Positions 1 to 9,083 of a stretch of 64,000 bases of DNA are shown piece after piece. The first letter of the stretch is position 1; each line of letters starts with the position of its first letter. A program made the position numbers and the translations under genes. This DNA is from SG8-41 sp963802355 (GTDB lineage Bacteria; Pseudomonadota; Gammaproteobacteria; Burkholderiales; SG8-41). The notes below the pieces were generated by a model, which ran no database searches, had not been told where the DNA came from, and worked only from the letters and a program-made list of their open reading frames with translations. The stretch lies in NCBI GenBank assembly GCA_963802355.1, contig CAWDIV010000004.1:124001-188000 (forward strand), read 5' to 3'.

Positions 1-18
1 GAATTCGGCGAGGATTGT

Positions 19-205
19 CGAACCAGAGTGCGGTATTTACCGTGACTCGGGAACCGTCCACAACACCGTACTTCGAGCGTTACCGGTAAGTGAGTTCCGC
101 AGACGCCGGTCGGGGCGAGCAGCACAGGGTTTACCGCTGCCGAAAGGTAGCGGCGCCGGGTCGGGCGGCAAGGCCGTGTCCAGCCCAGGCGCCCATGGCA
201 ACCAA
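19..205 (+). repeat. Dispersed intergenic repeat, family 1, partial copy A
   Basis: The segment shares long near-identical blocks with 15890-16000, 34795-35101, 51330-51650 and 60665-60850, for example the block around GTGAGTTCCGCAG and the block GTAGCGGCGCCGGGTCGG. It is followed by the 3' end of the thioesterase gene. Apparent reading frames here are not conserved as proteins and I do not call them genes. The left part of the repeat, which carries a G-rich motif in longer copies, is cut off by the window edge or missing. Confidence 0.75.
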
Positions 206-275
206 TTTATCCTGCGCTTTCGACCACGCGCTCGCGGCACATGAGGACCGGCGGGTTGGTGGACGCGTGCGAACC

Positions 276-1118
276 CTAGCCGCTCCCTCCCGGCCCATCC
301 GCGAACCACAGCATCTGCTGGGTTTGCGCGAGCAGGGATCCGGAGGCGCTCCACACCGAAGTGAACTGATCCACGTAGCCGCCCCGCGCGAGGCTCGCGC
401 GCGAATCCATCAGGCAGAACCCCGTTCCCGCCTCGCTGAAATCCACGTCGTTTGCACGGTAGTAGACCGAAAAGGTGACGGTCGACACCGGGGACTGTCC
501 CGGAAGCTTTATCCATGTGGGAGGAAACGGAGAATCGCAAATGGCAGTCAGTGATATGGCATCGAGCGGCCGCGGTTCGGCGTCACGGATCCATACGCGT
601 GAGTCCATCGTTTCAGCGCGGGAAAAGAGCAGCCCGCTCACCGGCTTGAAGACATACTGATCGATCCACGGCACAGGCGTCCTGGGATTGACGTACACGG
701 GCACCAGGTCGGGCCCGGCCACATCCGGGAAGTGCGCATCCTGCAGCACCACGCTCTGCCGAACCATGGACATCGTCACCTGCGCACTGGCGCGAACGCG
801 GCCCGCCTGCCACATTTCACTGCGCCAGAAGCCGACCGAACGGTTCTGCCGTAACGCAAACACACGCACCTCGAGATCGTCATCGTCGATGCTGCCCATG
901 AACAGTGCGTCGAGCGCAAGCGGGGCGCCGCGCGCCTCCGGCATGCACAGGACACCTTTCAGAAGCAGTGCCGCAATCCAACCGCCGAACGGCCCGATCG
1001 CGTTCCGGTAGCGATCGCCCGGTTTGCAGGTGAAGACCGCGGTAGTCCCGGTCGGCTCAATCCTCCCAGGTCGAATTTCGAGCGATGCGTCGAGTGGATG
1101 CATACCGGGACGGGACAA
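276..1118 (-). CDS. Acyl-CoA thioesterase-like double-hotdog protein (TesB/4HBT_3 type)
   Basis: This 280-residue protein looks like a double-hotdog thioesterase of the TesB-related type, which hydrolyses acyl-CoA esters in the cytoplasm. The N-terminal hotdog carries the helix motif FGGWIAALLLKG near residues 43-54, the usual signature of these proteins, and the length fits two fused hotdog units. There is no signal peptide. The gene is transcribed away from a broken Bug gene at 1640, with a small palindromic element (1227-1567) between the two promoters. The ATG at 1118 is the first good start. The natural substrate cannot be read from sequence. The family call is fairly firm, the exact reaction is not. 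Confidence 0.75.
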   Translation of the reverse strand: MSRPGMHPLDASLEIRPGRIEPTGTTAVFTCKPGDRYRNAIGPFGGWIAALLLKGVLCMPEARGAPLALDALFMGSIDDDDLEVRVFALRQNRSVGFWRSEMWQAGRVRASAQVTMSMVRQSVVLQDAHFPDVAGPDLVPVYVNPRTPVPWIDQYVFKPVSGLLFSRAETMDSRVWIRDAEPRPLDAISLTAICDSPFPPTWIKLPGQSPVSTVTFSVYYRANDVDFSEAGTGFCLMDSRASLARGGYVDQFTSVWSASGSLLAQTQQMLWFADGPGGSG

Positions 1119-1226
1119 GCTTAACGCGAGGGTGTGGCCAAAGCGGCCGTGTGGCGATTATCCCGTATCTTCTGGACACGCATCCCGCTTTTCCGATCGA
1201 GGCCGTGCTGATATGCTGAATCTATA

Positions 1227-1567
1227 GAACCTATTTCATATATAGGCACGTGTGCGACGGAGGCGATGTGGGATGCAGTTTGAGGAGGAGAGCCCGAAGC
1301 AATATGACGATATTGCGAGGGCTCCCGACAAAGAAATGCGCCCCTGAGCAGGCATTCATGCCTGCGATCCTCCATCTCGCCCAAGGGCGACGCACAGCCG
1401 GCGAAATCCGGGTGCTGCGGCGCCCCGTCCCCTCCGGGGTTGCGGCCAGGACGGTCGGCTGCTTCGTTGCGCGTCTTGACCATATCGACATATGGCCTGC
1501 GACACGCGCCTCGCATCCGGTCCGTCCTGGCCACAACGCATCACGCGCCTATATATGAAATAGGTTC
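1227..1567. mobile_element. MITE-like element, copy 1 (341 bp, inverted ends)
   Basis: The element begins GAACCTATTTCATATATAG and ends with the reverse complement of that sequence. Copies at 13942-14209 and 41402-41666 share the ends and most of the interior. This copy is about 75 bp longer than the others because of extra sequence around 1345-1425. The interior has further nested inverted blocks, notably GGCCAGGACGG near 1443 matched by CCGTCCTGGCC near 1522. It encodes no transposase. It lies between the divergent thioesterase and Bug genes. No clear target duplication is visible for this copy. Confidence 0.8.
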
Positions 1568-1639
1568 CAGTGTCGTATCGAAGAATCGACAATGATCGGC
1601 CCTGCCCGCCGAAGCACCACCATTACCAGGGGGAATAGG

Positions 1640-2609
1640 ATGAAAGCAGCCCGACTGTTTGCCGCGTTCTTCGCCTGCATGCTCTGCGCCGCGGGCATGG
1701 TCTGGTCTCAGGCTTTTCCCGCCAAGCCCGTGCGCGTGATCGTCCCATTTCCTCCGGCAGGGGCGAACGACATCGTAGCGCGCATCGTTTTCTCCAAGGT
1801 CTCGGAGCAGATGGGTCAGCAGTTCATCATCGAAAATCGCGCGGGCGCGGGGGGCACGATCGGCTCGGCCGTCGTGGCCCAAAGCAAGCCCGACGGCTAT
1901 ACGTTGCTGATACAAACCGCCGCCTCCCACGTCTCCAATGGGCACCTGTACAGCAAGCTGCCATACGACCCCTTGCGCGATTTCGTCGGGGTAAGCCCCC
2001 TCGCGCGGGTCGACGCCGTACTGACCGTGCATCCCTCGCTGCCGGCACGGTCGGTGAAGGAATTCATCGCGCTGGCGAAGCAACGCCCGGAACAGATACT
2101 CCACGGGCACTCCGGCTACGGCAGCTTCACCCACTACAACGGCGTGCTCTTCGAATCCAGAACGGGCATCCGCATGACCCACGTGCCGTTCAAGGGCGGC
2201 GGGCCCGCTGTGATAGCCCTGGTATCAGGGGAAACGCAGGCCCAGGTCGCGGCGATCGGCGAGCTGATCGCAGCACATCAAGTCGAATCGCGTGCGTGCG
2301 CTGGGCGTGACTTCGGCGAAGCGGATAGCGCAGCTCCCGGATGTGCCGACGATCGCGGACACCATTCCGGGTTACGAATCGTCGACCTGGGTCAGCGCTT
2401 TTGCGCCGGCGGGAACCCCCAGGGCGATCGTCGATCGGCTCAACGCCGAGCTCGGAAAGGCGATGAACGATCCCGATATCGCGGCCAAGCTGAGCGCCCA
2501 GACGCTCGACCCCGCGCACAGGCCGCCGGAAGAGCTCGACAAGCGCTTGAAGGCAGACTCCGAGACGATAGGCAAGCTGTTCCGCCAGTTCAATGTGAAG
2601 CTCGATTAG
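1640..2609 (+). pseudogene. Bug/TctC-type solute-binding protein, frameshifted
   Basis: The start at 1640 gives a signal peptide ending about VWSQA, then the Bug N-terminal motif PAKPVRVIVPFPPAG, the PDGYTLL motif and HVPFKGGG. Around 2275-2280 the frame breaks. The C-terminal part (VRALGVTS..., LPDVPTIADTIPGYE..., AFAPAGTP) continues in another frame to 2609. Across the break the product would be about 323 residues, the usual Bug length. Bug proteins are periplasmic receptors that bind carboxylates. This one is either inactivated or affected by a sequencing indel. No TctA/TctB partner is adjacent. Confidence 0.85.
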
Positions 2610-2630
2610 GGAACCTCTGATTGGGGATTC

Positions 2631-2665
2631 AAAGGGGCCTCAGTGAACATAAGGGCCCCTTTTTC
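2631..2665 (+). terminator. Rho-independent terminator
   Basis: AAAGGGGCC and GGCCCCTTTTT form a stem around a short loop, followed by a T run. It lies 20 bp after the Bug stop codon and just before the convergent amidohydrolase gene ends, so it may serve both strands. Confidence 0.75.
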
Positions 2666-2686
2666 AGAGTTTCCTAAGACGCTGCC

Positions 2687-3712
2687 CTACACCGCGATCC
2701 GGTATACCCGAGCCGCCGTGTCGTGAAACAGGGCGGCGCGCTCGCTGGTTGAATAGTCCTTTGACAGCCGCTTGAAGGCGTTGAATACGACGCTATAGGC
2801 GTACGACACCTTGTCCACCGGGAAATTGCTCTCGAACATGCAGCGGTTCGGCCCGAACTTCTCGATGCAGTAGTGCATCAACGGCGCCAGCGTCTCCGCC
2901 AATTCCTCCGAACCGATGGGCTTCGCGCGCGTGAGCCAATCGAAGCCAAAACGTTTCTGCCCCACACCGCCGAGCTTGAGCACGACGTTGGGGCAGGCCG
3001 CCACGGCCGCGATGCCGCGCCGCCAATCGGCCAGCACTTCGTTGTCACGGTTGGCGTAAGGCCCCACGCGCACCAGTCCGCCGATGTGGTTCAACACGAT
3101 GGTAAGTTCCGGCACGGCGCGGGCCAGCGCGGCAAGCTCATCCAGTTGGGTGTGGTAGAGCGAGTTGTCCAGCGTCAACCCCATCTTCGCCAGCACACGC
3201 GCACCAGCACGGTATTGCGACGTGGCCATCACGCCCTGAATGTCGCGCTGCGTGAGTTCCGGGCTTGCATCCCATCCGGTGGAATGACGTATGCCGCGAA
3301 AGCGCGGGCTCGCCGCCTGCATCGCCTCCAGCACCGGCGCGACCCGATCACCCAGCTTCAGATCCGCATGCCCGACGATGGCGGCGGCGATTTTCGTGGG
3401 GCCGTGCTTGCCGCTGGCAGCCTCGTCAGCCAGACCGTTGACGTGAGCAACCTCGCCCACCGGGCGCATCTCCTGTGGCCCGTCGGCGCGATAAAACGCC
3501 CTGACCTCGATAAACACGGTCGAGCGAACGTTATGCCCACTGTCGCGGATATCCGCGGCAAGGTCGGGCAACAGGTAACGCTGATAGGCCGGCGGCTCGT
3601 GCCGCTGCGCCCAGATGTGGTGATGTGGGTCGCAGATGGGAAGGGCCGGCTCGAGCGCGGTTTCAGGAGTGAGTCGCAGCCAGGCTGGCTCGCCGATAGT
3701 CACGATTGACAT
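2687..3712 (-). CDS. Amidohydrolase, COG3618 / 2-pyrone-4,6-dicarboxylate lactonase-like
   Basis: The 341-residue protein is a TIM-barrel amidohydrolase. The first-strand metal motif CDPHHHIW is near residue 28. Later motifs include LNHIGG and the C-terminal FESNFPVDK, typical of the COG3618 branch that opens lactones or hydrolyses cyclic amides. I placed the start at 3712 (MSIVTIGEP), because the longer upstream frame is low-complexity and unlike the family. A fragment of this same gene, about 215 bp with an internal deletion, is duplicated at 9408-9635. The physiological substrate is unknown. Cytoplasmic, no signal peptide. Confidence 0.85.
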   Translation of the reverse strand: MSIVTIGEPAWLRLTPETALEPALPICDPHHHIWAQRHEPPAYQRYLLPDLAADIRDSGHNVRSTVFIEVRAFYRADGPQEMRPVGEVAHVNGLADEAASGKHGPTKIAAAIVGHADLKLGDRVAPVLEAMQAASPRFRGIRHSTGWDASPELTQRDIQGVMATSQYRAGARVLAKMGLTLDNSLYHTQLDELAALARAVPELTIVLNHIGGLVRVGPYANRDNEVLADWRRGIAAVAACPNVVLKLGGVGQKRFGFDWLTRAKPIGSEELAETLAPLMHYCIEKFGPNRCMFESNFPVDKVSYAYSVVFNAFKRLSKDYSTSERAALFHDTAARVYRIAV

Positions 3713-3936
3713 GATGGGTTCCGCTGAAATGTGCGCGCAAGTATTCTGCACCCAATTCGATGGGGTGACGATGCTTCGCTCGTGACGAGCATCGCGGTGA
3801 CGACGCGACGGAGTCGCTGGTGACGAGCTTTGCGTGACGACGCTATCGCTGGTGCGCGTATATACTCTTTGCGCAAGGCACGCAAATGTAACTGGCCGCT
3901 TCCGTCGACACACCATCCAAGCCCAAGGAGGAGCGC

Positions 3937-4287
3937 GTGATCAGCGACGCACAAGTCCACATCTGGAACGCGAATACACCTGAAGACCCATGGGGCCCGG
4001 GAGCGGAATCGCATCTGCCCGATCCCATGCCCGCCGAGCGCATGATCGGGCTGATGGACGAAGCCGGAATCGACCGTGCCGTCATTTCCCCGGCCGGCGT
4101 CGCCCCCAATCGCAGCCCGGCCTGCGGCCAGGCGGCTGCGGCCAGGTACCCCAAGCGCTTTCGCGTCATGGGCTGGTTCGTGCCCAAACTGCCCGAGCAA
4201 TACAAGCTGCTGCCGCGCTGGCTGGAGCAGCCCGCCATGTGCAGCCTGCGAGCAGGCACAAAAGGTCTGGGGTTGGATGGGTTTTAA
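3937..4287 (+). pseudogene. Amidohydrolase, N-terminal fragment
   Basis: The first ~100 residues (MISDAQVHIWNANTPEDPW..., AERMIGLMDEAGIDRAVI, ...RFRVMGWFVPKLPEQ) match the N-terminal third of small TIM-barrel amidohydrolases. These enzymes normally run to about 280 residues. After LPRWLEQP the similarity stops and an unrelated tail follows, ending next to the HAD gene. The C-terminal metal and catalytic residues are absent, so this is a truncated remnant. An upstream ribosome site (AAGGAGGAGCG) is still present. Confidence 0.75.
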
Positions 4288-4987
4288 CAGAAGGCGGTCG
4301 ATACGGGCGGTCACTCTGGACCTCGACGATACGCTGTGGCCATGCGAACCGACGCTACTACGCGCCGAGCACCTCGCCCTCGCATGGCTGACTGAGCGTG
4401 TGCCCGAGGTCATCGCGCCCTGGTCGATCGAGCGGCTGCGGGAGCGGCGCATGGCGATCCACGCCACTCGTCCCGAGCTGGGGCACGACTTCCGTACGAT
4501 TCGCCGGCTTGCCCTTGAGGAGGTGTTCCGCGGGGCGGGGGCCGATGACGCGCAATCCGCGGAGATCATCGAAGGGTCCCTGGACGTCTACATGACCGCG
4601 CGCAACCAGGTGGAGCTGTATCCGGAAGTGCTGGCCTGCCTCGAGCGGCTATCTGCGCGATATCGCATCGCGTCGCTTTCCAACGGCAATGCGTGTCTCG
4701 TGCAGATCGGGCTCGATCACCTGTTTCACGCCACCATTGCGGCGCACACCCATGGCGCGAGCAAGCCCGACCCCGCGCTCTTTCACATCGCCTGCCGCGA
4801 GCTCGGCTGTGCGCCGGGGGAAGTGGTCCACCTCGGAGACGATATCGAGCTTGACGTCCGGGGCGCACGCGGGGCGGGGCTGCACGCGGTCTGGATCAAC
4901 CGCGCCAGTCATTCGTGGCCGGGCGACGACGTGCCGGACACCGTCGCCGACCTCGAGGCATTCGAGCGCTGGCTGGCGCAGGGCTGA
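4277..4987 (+). CDS. HAD-superfamily hydrolase (haloacid dehalogenase-like phosphatase)
   Basis: The protein of about 236 residues has the four HAD motifs: DLDDTLW (Asp15 and Asp17, nucleophile and acid/base), SNGN near residue 135, the SKPDP lysine, and HLGDDIELDVRGA for Mg2+ binding. These enzymes remove phosphate from small metabolites in the cytoplasm. The cap inserted between motifs 1 and 2 is helical (subclass I). The frame is open upstream into the preceding amidohydrolase fragment. I chose ATG 4277 because the HAD fold starts directly after it. The substrate is not predictable. Confidence 0.85.
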   Translation: MGFNRRRSIRAVTLDLDDTLWPCEPTLLRAEHLALAWLTERVPEVIAPWSIERLRERRMAIHATRPELGHDFRTIRRLALEEVFRGAGADDAQSAEIIEGSLDVYMTARNQVELYPEVLACLERLSARYRIASLSNGNACLVQIGLDHLFHATIAAHTHGASKPDPALFHIACRELGCAPGEVVHLGDDIELDVRGARGAGLHAVWINRASHSWPGDDVPDTVADLEAFERWLAQG

Positions 4988-5025
4988 CGGAAAGAGATGA
5001 TCGACTTCTGACGGGAGACCTTTCG

Positions 5026-5118
5026 ATGGCCATCAAGATCTACGAATACGCCGGCTGCAGCGTGTTCTCAAGCCCGCGTTTGAGCAGGTTGTACTCGTCC
5101 TGGCAGGTTACAAAGTGA
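5026..5118 (+). pseudogene. ArsC/Spx-family N-terminal stub
   Basis: The first 12 residues, MAIKIYEYAGCS, are the start of an ArsC/Spx-type arsenate-reductase-like protein up to its active cysteine. After that the frame reads unrelated sequence and stops at 5118. A ribosome site (GGGAGA) precedes the ATG. The rest of the gene is missing, apparently lost at a recombination junction. On the minus strand the sequence after the junction resembles a short piece of an aldo/keto reductase (DEYNLL motif), but this is weak. Confidence 0.5.
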
Positions 5119-5242
5119 TTCAGATTGTGGTGCGTCGCCGCGCCTGGAGCGCCTGGACTGGGGGCCGGGAAGAGCCGTCCAACCCCCGCACATCGGGCCG
5201 ACGACCTTGAAGAAGCGACTCAAGTACGGCGCCCAGCAGGTC

Positions 5243-6472
5243 CTAGAACCATGTATGGGAAGTGGTCAGGAGCACGCTCTGATCGATGCCGAAGCGGTCG
5301 GCCAGCCAATCCGCGAGGATCTCCTGGCCAATGGTCGGGTTGTCATGCTGGCAGTGCTCCGCTCCGGTTTCTTCTTCGGAGAGCAGCCGCAGAGTCACGT
5401 CGAGCCCCTTCGCCTTGCCGTACTCGTAGACCTTCTGCGCCTGGGAGACGGTAAGGACGTCGTGCCCGCCGTGCATCACCAGGTACGGGCACCTCATGCG
5501 CTCGAGGTGGCCTTCGAGGGTGAAGTCGCGGGCTTTGACCATCGACTCCTTCATCGACGGCTTGCCGAAGACCCATTTGATGTGCTCGGCGAGACCGTGA
5601 TCTTCGGTCGCGTTGCCCCACAGATCGTTGATCGCCCAGATTGCGCCGTGCGAGATGCACGCGGCAAGCCGGTGCTCGTAGCATGCCGCACGCGCCGAGT
5701 AGTAGCCGCCGAGGCTCGATCCGCATACGGCGAGTCGCGACACGTCCACATCCGTTCGCTGCTCGAGCCAGTCGATACAGCGGCCGATCGGGACTTCGGT
5801 ATCCACGCGGTTCACGAGCTTGTGCCGGCGCAACGTGCCGCCCTGTCCGGGGATGTCGACCATGAGCACTGAAATTCCCCGTTGCAGCGCGCCGTGCGCC
5901 TGCATGAACCACATCTCGTCCTTGATGGAGTCGAGGCCGCCCATGCAGATCAGCACCGGCTGCTTCGCGATCGGGAAGGGTGCGCGCACGAAGTAAGCGC
6001 ACATCGTGACGCCGTCCTCGTAAGGGATCTCCACTGCCTCACCGGGCGGGTTGAGGTACGAGATGAAATTCCTGCTGCACGCTTCCATCTTCTCGAACGT
6101 CGGCAGACGTCGCGGATCGTCGGGTTTGAGAAAGAACTCCGCCTGTCGATAGTAGTCCGCCGCGCGCAACCAGCAGTTCATCGCCGTGCGGATGTGGCCG
6201 AGCCTCTCCTCGGCAGCGCCGCGGTGCCAGTTCCGCTCGGCGATGTGCAGCCACTCGCGATGCCAGCTCTCGTGGTCGCCGGGGATCATGCGGCTCGCGG
6301 CCTGGAAGACCTCGCTCACCGCTCCGCCGCCTTCCTGGGTTTCACCGAGTCCGCGGCGGAACTGGTAGGCAAGCCACGGATGCTCGGGCCAGTGATGCCA
6401 GCCGTACGGCTCATAATGCGGCTGCCGGTTGTCCGTAATCTTGTCGATCACATTGTCTTCGGTTGAACCCAT
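5243..6472 (-). CDS. Alpha/beta hydrolase (2,6-dihydropseudooxynicotine-hydrolase-like)
   Basis: The protein of about 409 residues has an N-terminal helical region followed by an alpha/beta-hydrolase domain. The catalytic elements are visible: nucleophile elbow GSSLGG with Ser253, acid Asp338 in HGGHDVL, and His373 in AEHCQHD. This size and cap arrangement is typical of the branch containing 2,6-dihydropseudooxynicotine hydrolase and related C-C bond hydrolases. The start at 6472 (MGSTEDN) has a GGGGAG ribosome site. The longer frame upstream lacks one. It is divergent from the Bug gene at 6601, so the pair may share a promoter region. The true substrate is not known. Confidence 0.8.
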   Translation of the reverse strand: MGSTEDNVIDKITDNRQPHYEPYGWHHWPEHPWLAYQFRRGLGETQEGGGAVSEVFQAASRMIPGDHESWHREWLHIAERNWHRGAAEERLGHIRTAMNCWLRAADYYRQAEFFLKPDDPRRLPTFEKMEACSRNFISYLNPPGEAVEIPYEDGVTMCAYFVRAPFPIAKQPVLICMGGLDSIKDEMWFMQAHGALQRGISVLMVDIPGQGGTLRRHKLVNRVDTEVPIGRCIDWLEQRTDVDVSRLAVCGSSLGGYYSARAACYEHRLAACISHGAIWAINDLWGNATEDHGLAEHIKWVFGKPSMKESMVKARDFTLEGHLERMRCPYLVMHGGHDVLTVSQAQKVYEYGKAKGLDVTLRLLSEEETGAEHCQHDNPTIGQEILADWLADRFGIDQSVLLTTSHTWF

Positions 6473-6600
6473 GCACACTCCCCGATTCGCTCCGCCGAAT
6501 GCAGGATTTTCATTCAAGCGACGTGATCCGACAACTCACGGCTTGTTGCATTACACTCCACTACACACAACCGAACCCGTTAGTTGGAGCGTATCCCGTC

Positions 6601-7581
6601 ATGAAACCCATGCATAGCGCACTCATTGCCGCCGCATGTGCCGCATTCTTCGCATTTCCGCTCACGGCGAACGCACAGCCCGCATATCCGTCAAAACCGG
6701 TGCTGCTCATACTGCCCCTGGGGGCGGGCAGCGCGTCGGATGTTGTGGTGCGCACGCTCACCGATCGGCTCTCGACCGTGCTGAAGCAGCAGTTCCTGGT
6801 CCAGAACATACCCGGCGCCGGCGGGTCGATCGGCGCCGAGCGCGCGGCCAAGGCGGCACCCGACGGCTACACGCTGACGGCGCTGAACAACAGCATCATG
6901 GCTGTCGCGCCGCACATCTATGGCAAGGTGGGTTACGACCCCTTCAAGAGCTTCACGCCGATCACCATGCTCGCGACGTTTCCCACGGTCCTCGTCGTGC
7001 ATCCCAGCATGCCCGTGAAATCGGTGAAAGAGCTGATCAAGCTCGCGAAAGCGCGGCCGGGCCAGATACTGTATTCGTCCGGCGGCGTCGGCAGCCCGCA
7101 GCACATTGCCATGGCGATGTTCACAAACCTGGCCGGCGTGGATCTGTTGCACGTGCCGCACAAAACCGCGCCGGGCGCGCTCCTCGACGTCGTCGCCGGC
7201 AACGTGCAGGCCCTCTTCACCGGACTGTCGGCCCCACTGCCGCACTTGAAGCCCGGTCGTTTGCGCGCCCTCGCCATGGCCGGTTCGAAACGTTCCGCGC
7301 TCGTGCCCGAAGTTCCGACGATGGAGGAAGCGGGTGTGCCAGGTTACATGTTCGACCAGTGGCTCGCGTTGCTTGCGCCGGCGGGCACGCCGGCCGACGT
7401 CGTCAACCGGCTCAATGCCGAATCCGTGAAAATCCTCTCCATGCAGAACGTGCGCGATATGTTGACGCAACAGTCGCTGGAGCCGCAGGGCGGCCCGGCG
7501 GAGGACGTAACGCGGGCGCTCTCCGGCGACTTTCCGCGCATGGCGAAGATCATCAAGCAGGCGGGCATCAAACCGGAGTAG
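6601..7581 (+). CDS. Bug/TctC-type tripartite tricarboxylate-family solute-binding protein
   Basis: This intact 326-residue periplasmic receptor has a signal peptide cleaved near TANAQ. Family motifs follow in order: YPSKPVLLILPLGAGSAS, GAGGSIGAE, PDGYTL, YDPFKSFTPI, HPSMPVKSVKELIKLAKARPG, LRALAMAGSKRS and LAPAGTP. Bug proteins bind small carboxylated ligands between two lobes. Here the second-lobe motif is HVPHKTAPG instead of the usual HVPYKGGG. It is divergent from the alpha/beta hydrolase and convergent with a beta-hydroxyacid dehydrogenase, which hints at a role in the same pathway. No permease genes are nearby. Confidence 0.92.
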   Translation: MKPMHSALIAAACAAFFAFPLTANAQPAYPSKPVLLILPLGAGSASDVVVRTLTDRLSTVLKQQFLVQNIPGAGGSIGAERAAKAAPDGYTLTALNNSIMAVAPHIYGKVGYDPFKSFTPITMLATFPTVLVVHPSMPVKSVKELIKLAKARPGQILYSSGGVGSPQHIAMAMFTNLAGVDLLHVPHKTAPGALLDVVAGNVQALFTGLSAPLPHLKPGRLRALAMAGSKRSALVPEVPTMEEAGVPGYMFDQWLALLAPAGTPADVVNRLNAESVKILSMQNVRDMLTQQSLEPQGGPAEDVTRALSGDFPRMAKIIKQAGIKPE

Positions 7582-7595
7582 CGCCGTCGGTCCCG

Positions 7596-8486
7596 TCAGC
7601 GTTCGATGCCGGCTTGCCTCTCCAGCACGGTACAGACCGCCGCCATGTCAAGCTTGCCCAGGCCCTGGCCGATGGCGGCATTGTAAAGTTGCGCCGACTG
7701 CGCAAAGAGCGGGACCGGACAGTTGAGCTCCTTCGCAAAGCCGCCGATCACGATCATGTCCTTCTGCCAGAGCTCGAGCTTCGAGGCGACGTTCTTGTCG
7801 TACTCGCCCGCCACCATGGAAGGCCCGCGAACTTCGAAGATGCGCGAGGTGGCGGCGCCGCTTGTCACCAGATCGTAGACGGCCTGCAGGTCGAGCCCGG
7901 CTCGCTGCGCGAGCACCATCGCCTCAGCGGTGGCAGCGGTGTGGATCGCGACCAGCAGGTTGGCGACGTACTTGACCTTGCTGCCGTTGCCGAAAATGCC
8001 GACATAGTGACTCGCGCGCGCAAACGCGGAGAACACGGGAAGGCAGGCCCGGTACAGGCTTTCGCTGCCGCTCGCATATACGACAAGATCGCCCGTCTTC
8101 GCCTGCGCGCCGGTACCACTGATCGTGCAATCCAGCATCGCCATGCCTGCCGCTTCGAGCGCCGTGCGGCAGCCTTCCTTACCCGAAATCTCGAAGGTGC
8201 CGCAATCCGCGACGATGAGCTTGCGATTGTTCGCGGCGACGAGGCCGTCAGGCGCAGTGACGACGTCGTGCAGGATGTTCGCACCGGGCAGCAATGTAAC
8301 TACCACGTCCGCCTGCTCGGCCACGACGCGCGGCGAACCAGCGGCAATGCCGCCGGCTGCGGAGAGCGCCTGCATGCGCGCCGTATCGACGTCGAAGCCG
8401 ATGACGGTGAAACCGGCCTTGATGAGATTCGGCAGGATCGCGGAACCCATGATGCCAACACCCACCAGCCCGACCTTATGCTCCAT
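7596..8486 (-). CDS. NAD(P)-dependent beta-hydroxyacid dehydrogenase (3-hydroxyisobutyrate dehydrogenase family)
   Basis: The 296-residue protein has an N-terminal Rossmann fold with GLVGVGIMGS (residues 6-15), a substrate-binding segment DCTISGTGAQAKTGDLV near residue 119, and the catalytic lysine, probably Lys172, in KYVAN. These enzymes oxidise or reduce beta-hydroxyacids such as 3-hydroxyisobutyrate or tartronate semialdehyde. The start at 8486 has a GGGAGG ribosome site. It is convergent with the Bug gene, with a 14-bp gap. The usual DxxxSGG motif is changed to CTISGTG, so the substrate may differ from the well-known members. Confidence 0.87.
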   Translation of the reverse strand: MEHKVGLVGVGIMGSAILPNLIKAGFTVIGFDVDTARMQALSAAGGIAAGSPRVVAEQADVVVTLLPGANILHDVVTAPDGLVAANNRKLIVADCGTFEISGKEGCRTALEAAGMAMLDCTISGTGAQAKTGDLVVYASGSESLYRACLPVFSAFARASHYVGIFGNGSKVKYVANLLVAIHTAATAEAMVLAQRAGLDLQAVYDLVTSGAATSRIFEVRGPSMVAGEYDKNVASKLELWQKDMIVIGGFAKELNCPVPLFAQSAQLYNAAIGQGLGKLDMAAVCTVLERQAGIER

Positions 8487-8543
8487 GCGGCCCTCCCGCC
8501 TTCACGATACACATAGGTGCGCGCGTCGCCGCGGCACGCGCGC

Positions 8544-9002
8544 CTACATCGCGTCCATCTGCTTGTGAGTGGCAGCGACCGCCGCCTCCAGCGCAGCCTT
8601 GTCTTCGCTGCTCCATTCCCGCGGCGACACGTTGTAGTGCACCGAGACCCAGCCCACCATGACCTCGTCGCGCACGACCGGCGCCACCATCTGCGCCTTC
8701 GTGCCGTAGATCTGCATCAGCTCCTTCGGCGGTTTGGGATCCGCGTTCTCGCAATCGTTCTGCACCAGCATCGTCCGGGTCCTTTCGAGGTAGCCCGCGG
8801 TCTGCGATTTGCGCTGCTGCAACGATGTCTCCGCGGCGATCGACTTCACGCCGGGCTCGAGCGCTTCCGCCACCACTCCATTCACGTGGAACCCGTGCTC
8901 CGGCACATCGAGACGCAGCGTCGTGCGGCTCGCCTTGGTCTTTCTGAGCAGCCCTTCCAGGATGCCCTTGAAATTGCCAACCAGTTCCTCGGTGCTGATC
9001 AC
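8544..9002 (-). CDS. GAF-domain protein
   Basis: This 152-residue protein appears to be a single GAF domain: strand-rich core with APVVRDEVMVGWVSVHYN near the C-terminal half, flanked by helices. GAF domains bind small ligands or haem and act as sensors. No output domain is attached. The start is GTG at 9002, supported by an AAGGAG site 9 bases upstream. It sits just upstream of the dehydrogenase gene on the same strand, so the two may be cotranscribed. Function in this context is not known. Confidence 0.65.
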   Translation of the reverse strand: MISTEELVGNFKGILEGLLRKTKASRTTLRLDVPEHGFHVNGVVAEALEPGVKSIAAETSLQQRKSQTAGYLERTRTMLVQNDCENADPKPPKELMQIYGTKAQMVAPVVRDEVMVGWVSVHYNVSPREWSSEDKAALEAAVAATHKQMDAM

Positions 9003-9083
9003 AGTTGCAGCTCCTTTGAGAGTAGAGACGGAATTCGCAGAGCGGGCATTATATCGGGCTAACTGTCGAACAAGTTGAGTTGA

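Noticed and set aside
90..554. Plus-strand frame at the left edge
   Set aside because: It runs through repeat family 1 and the antisense of the thioesterase; the repeat copies do not keep the frame.
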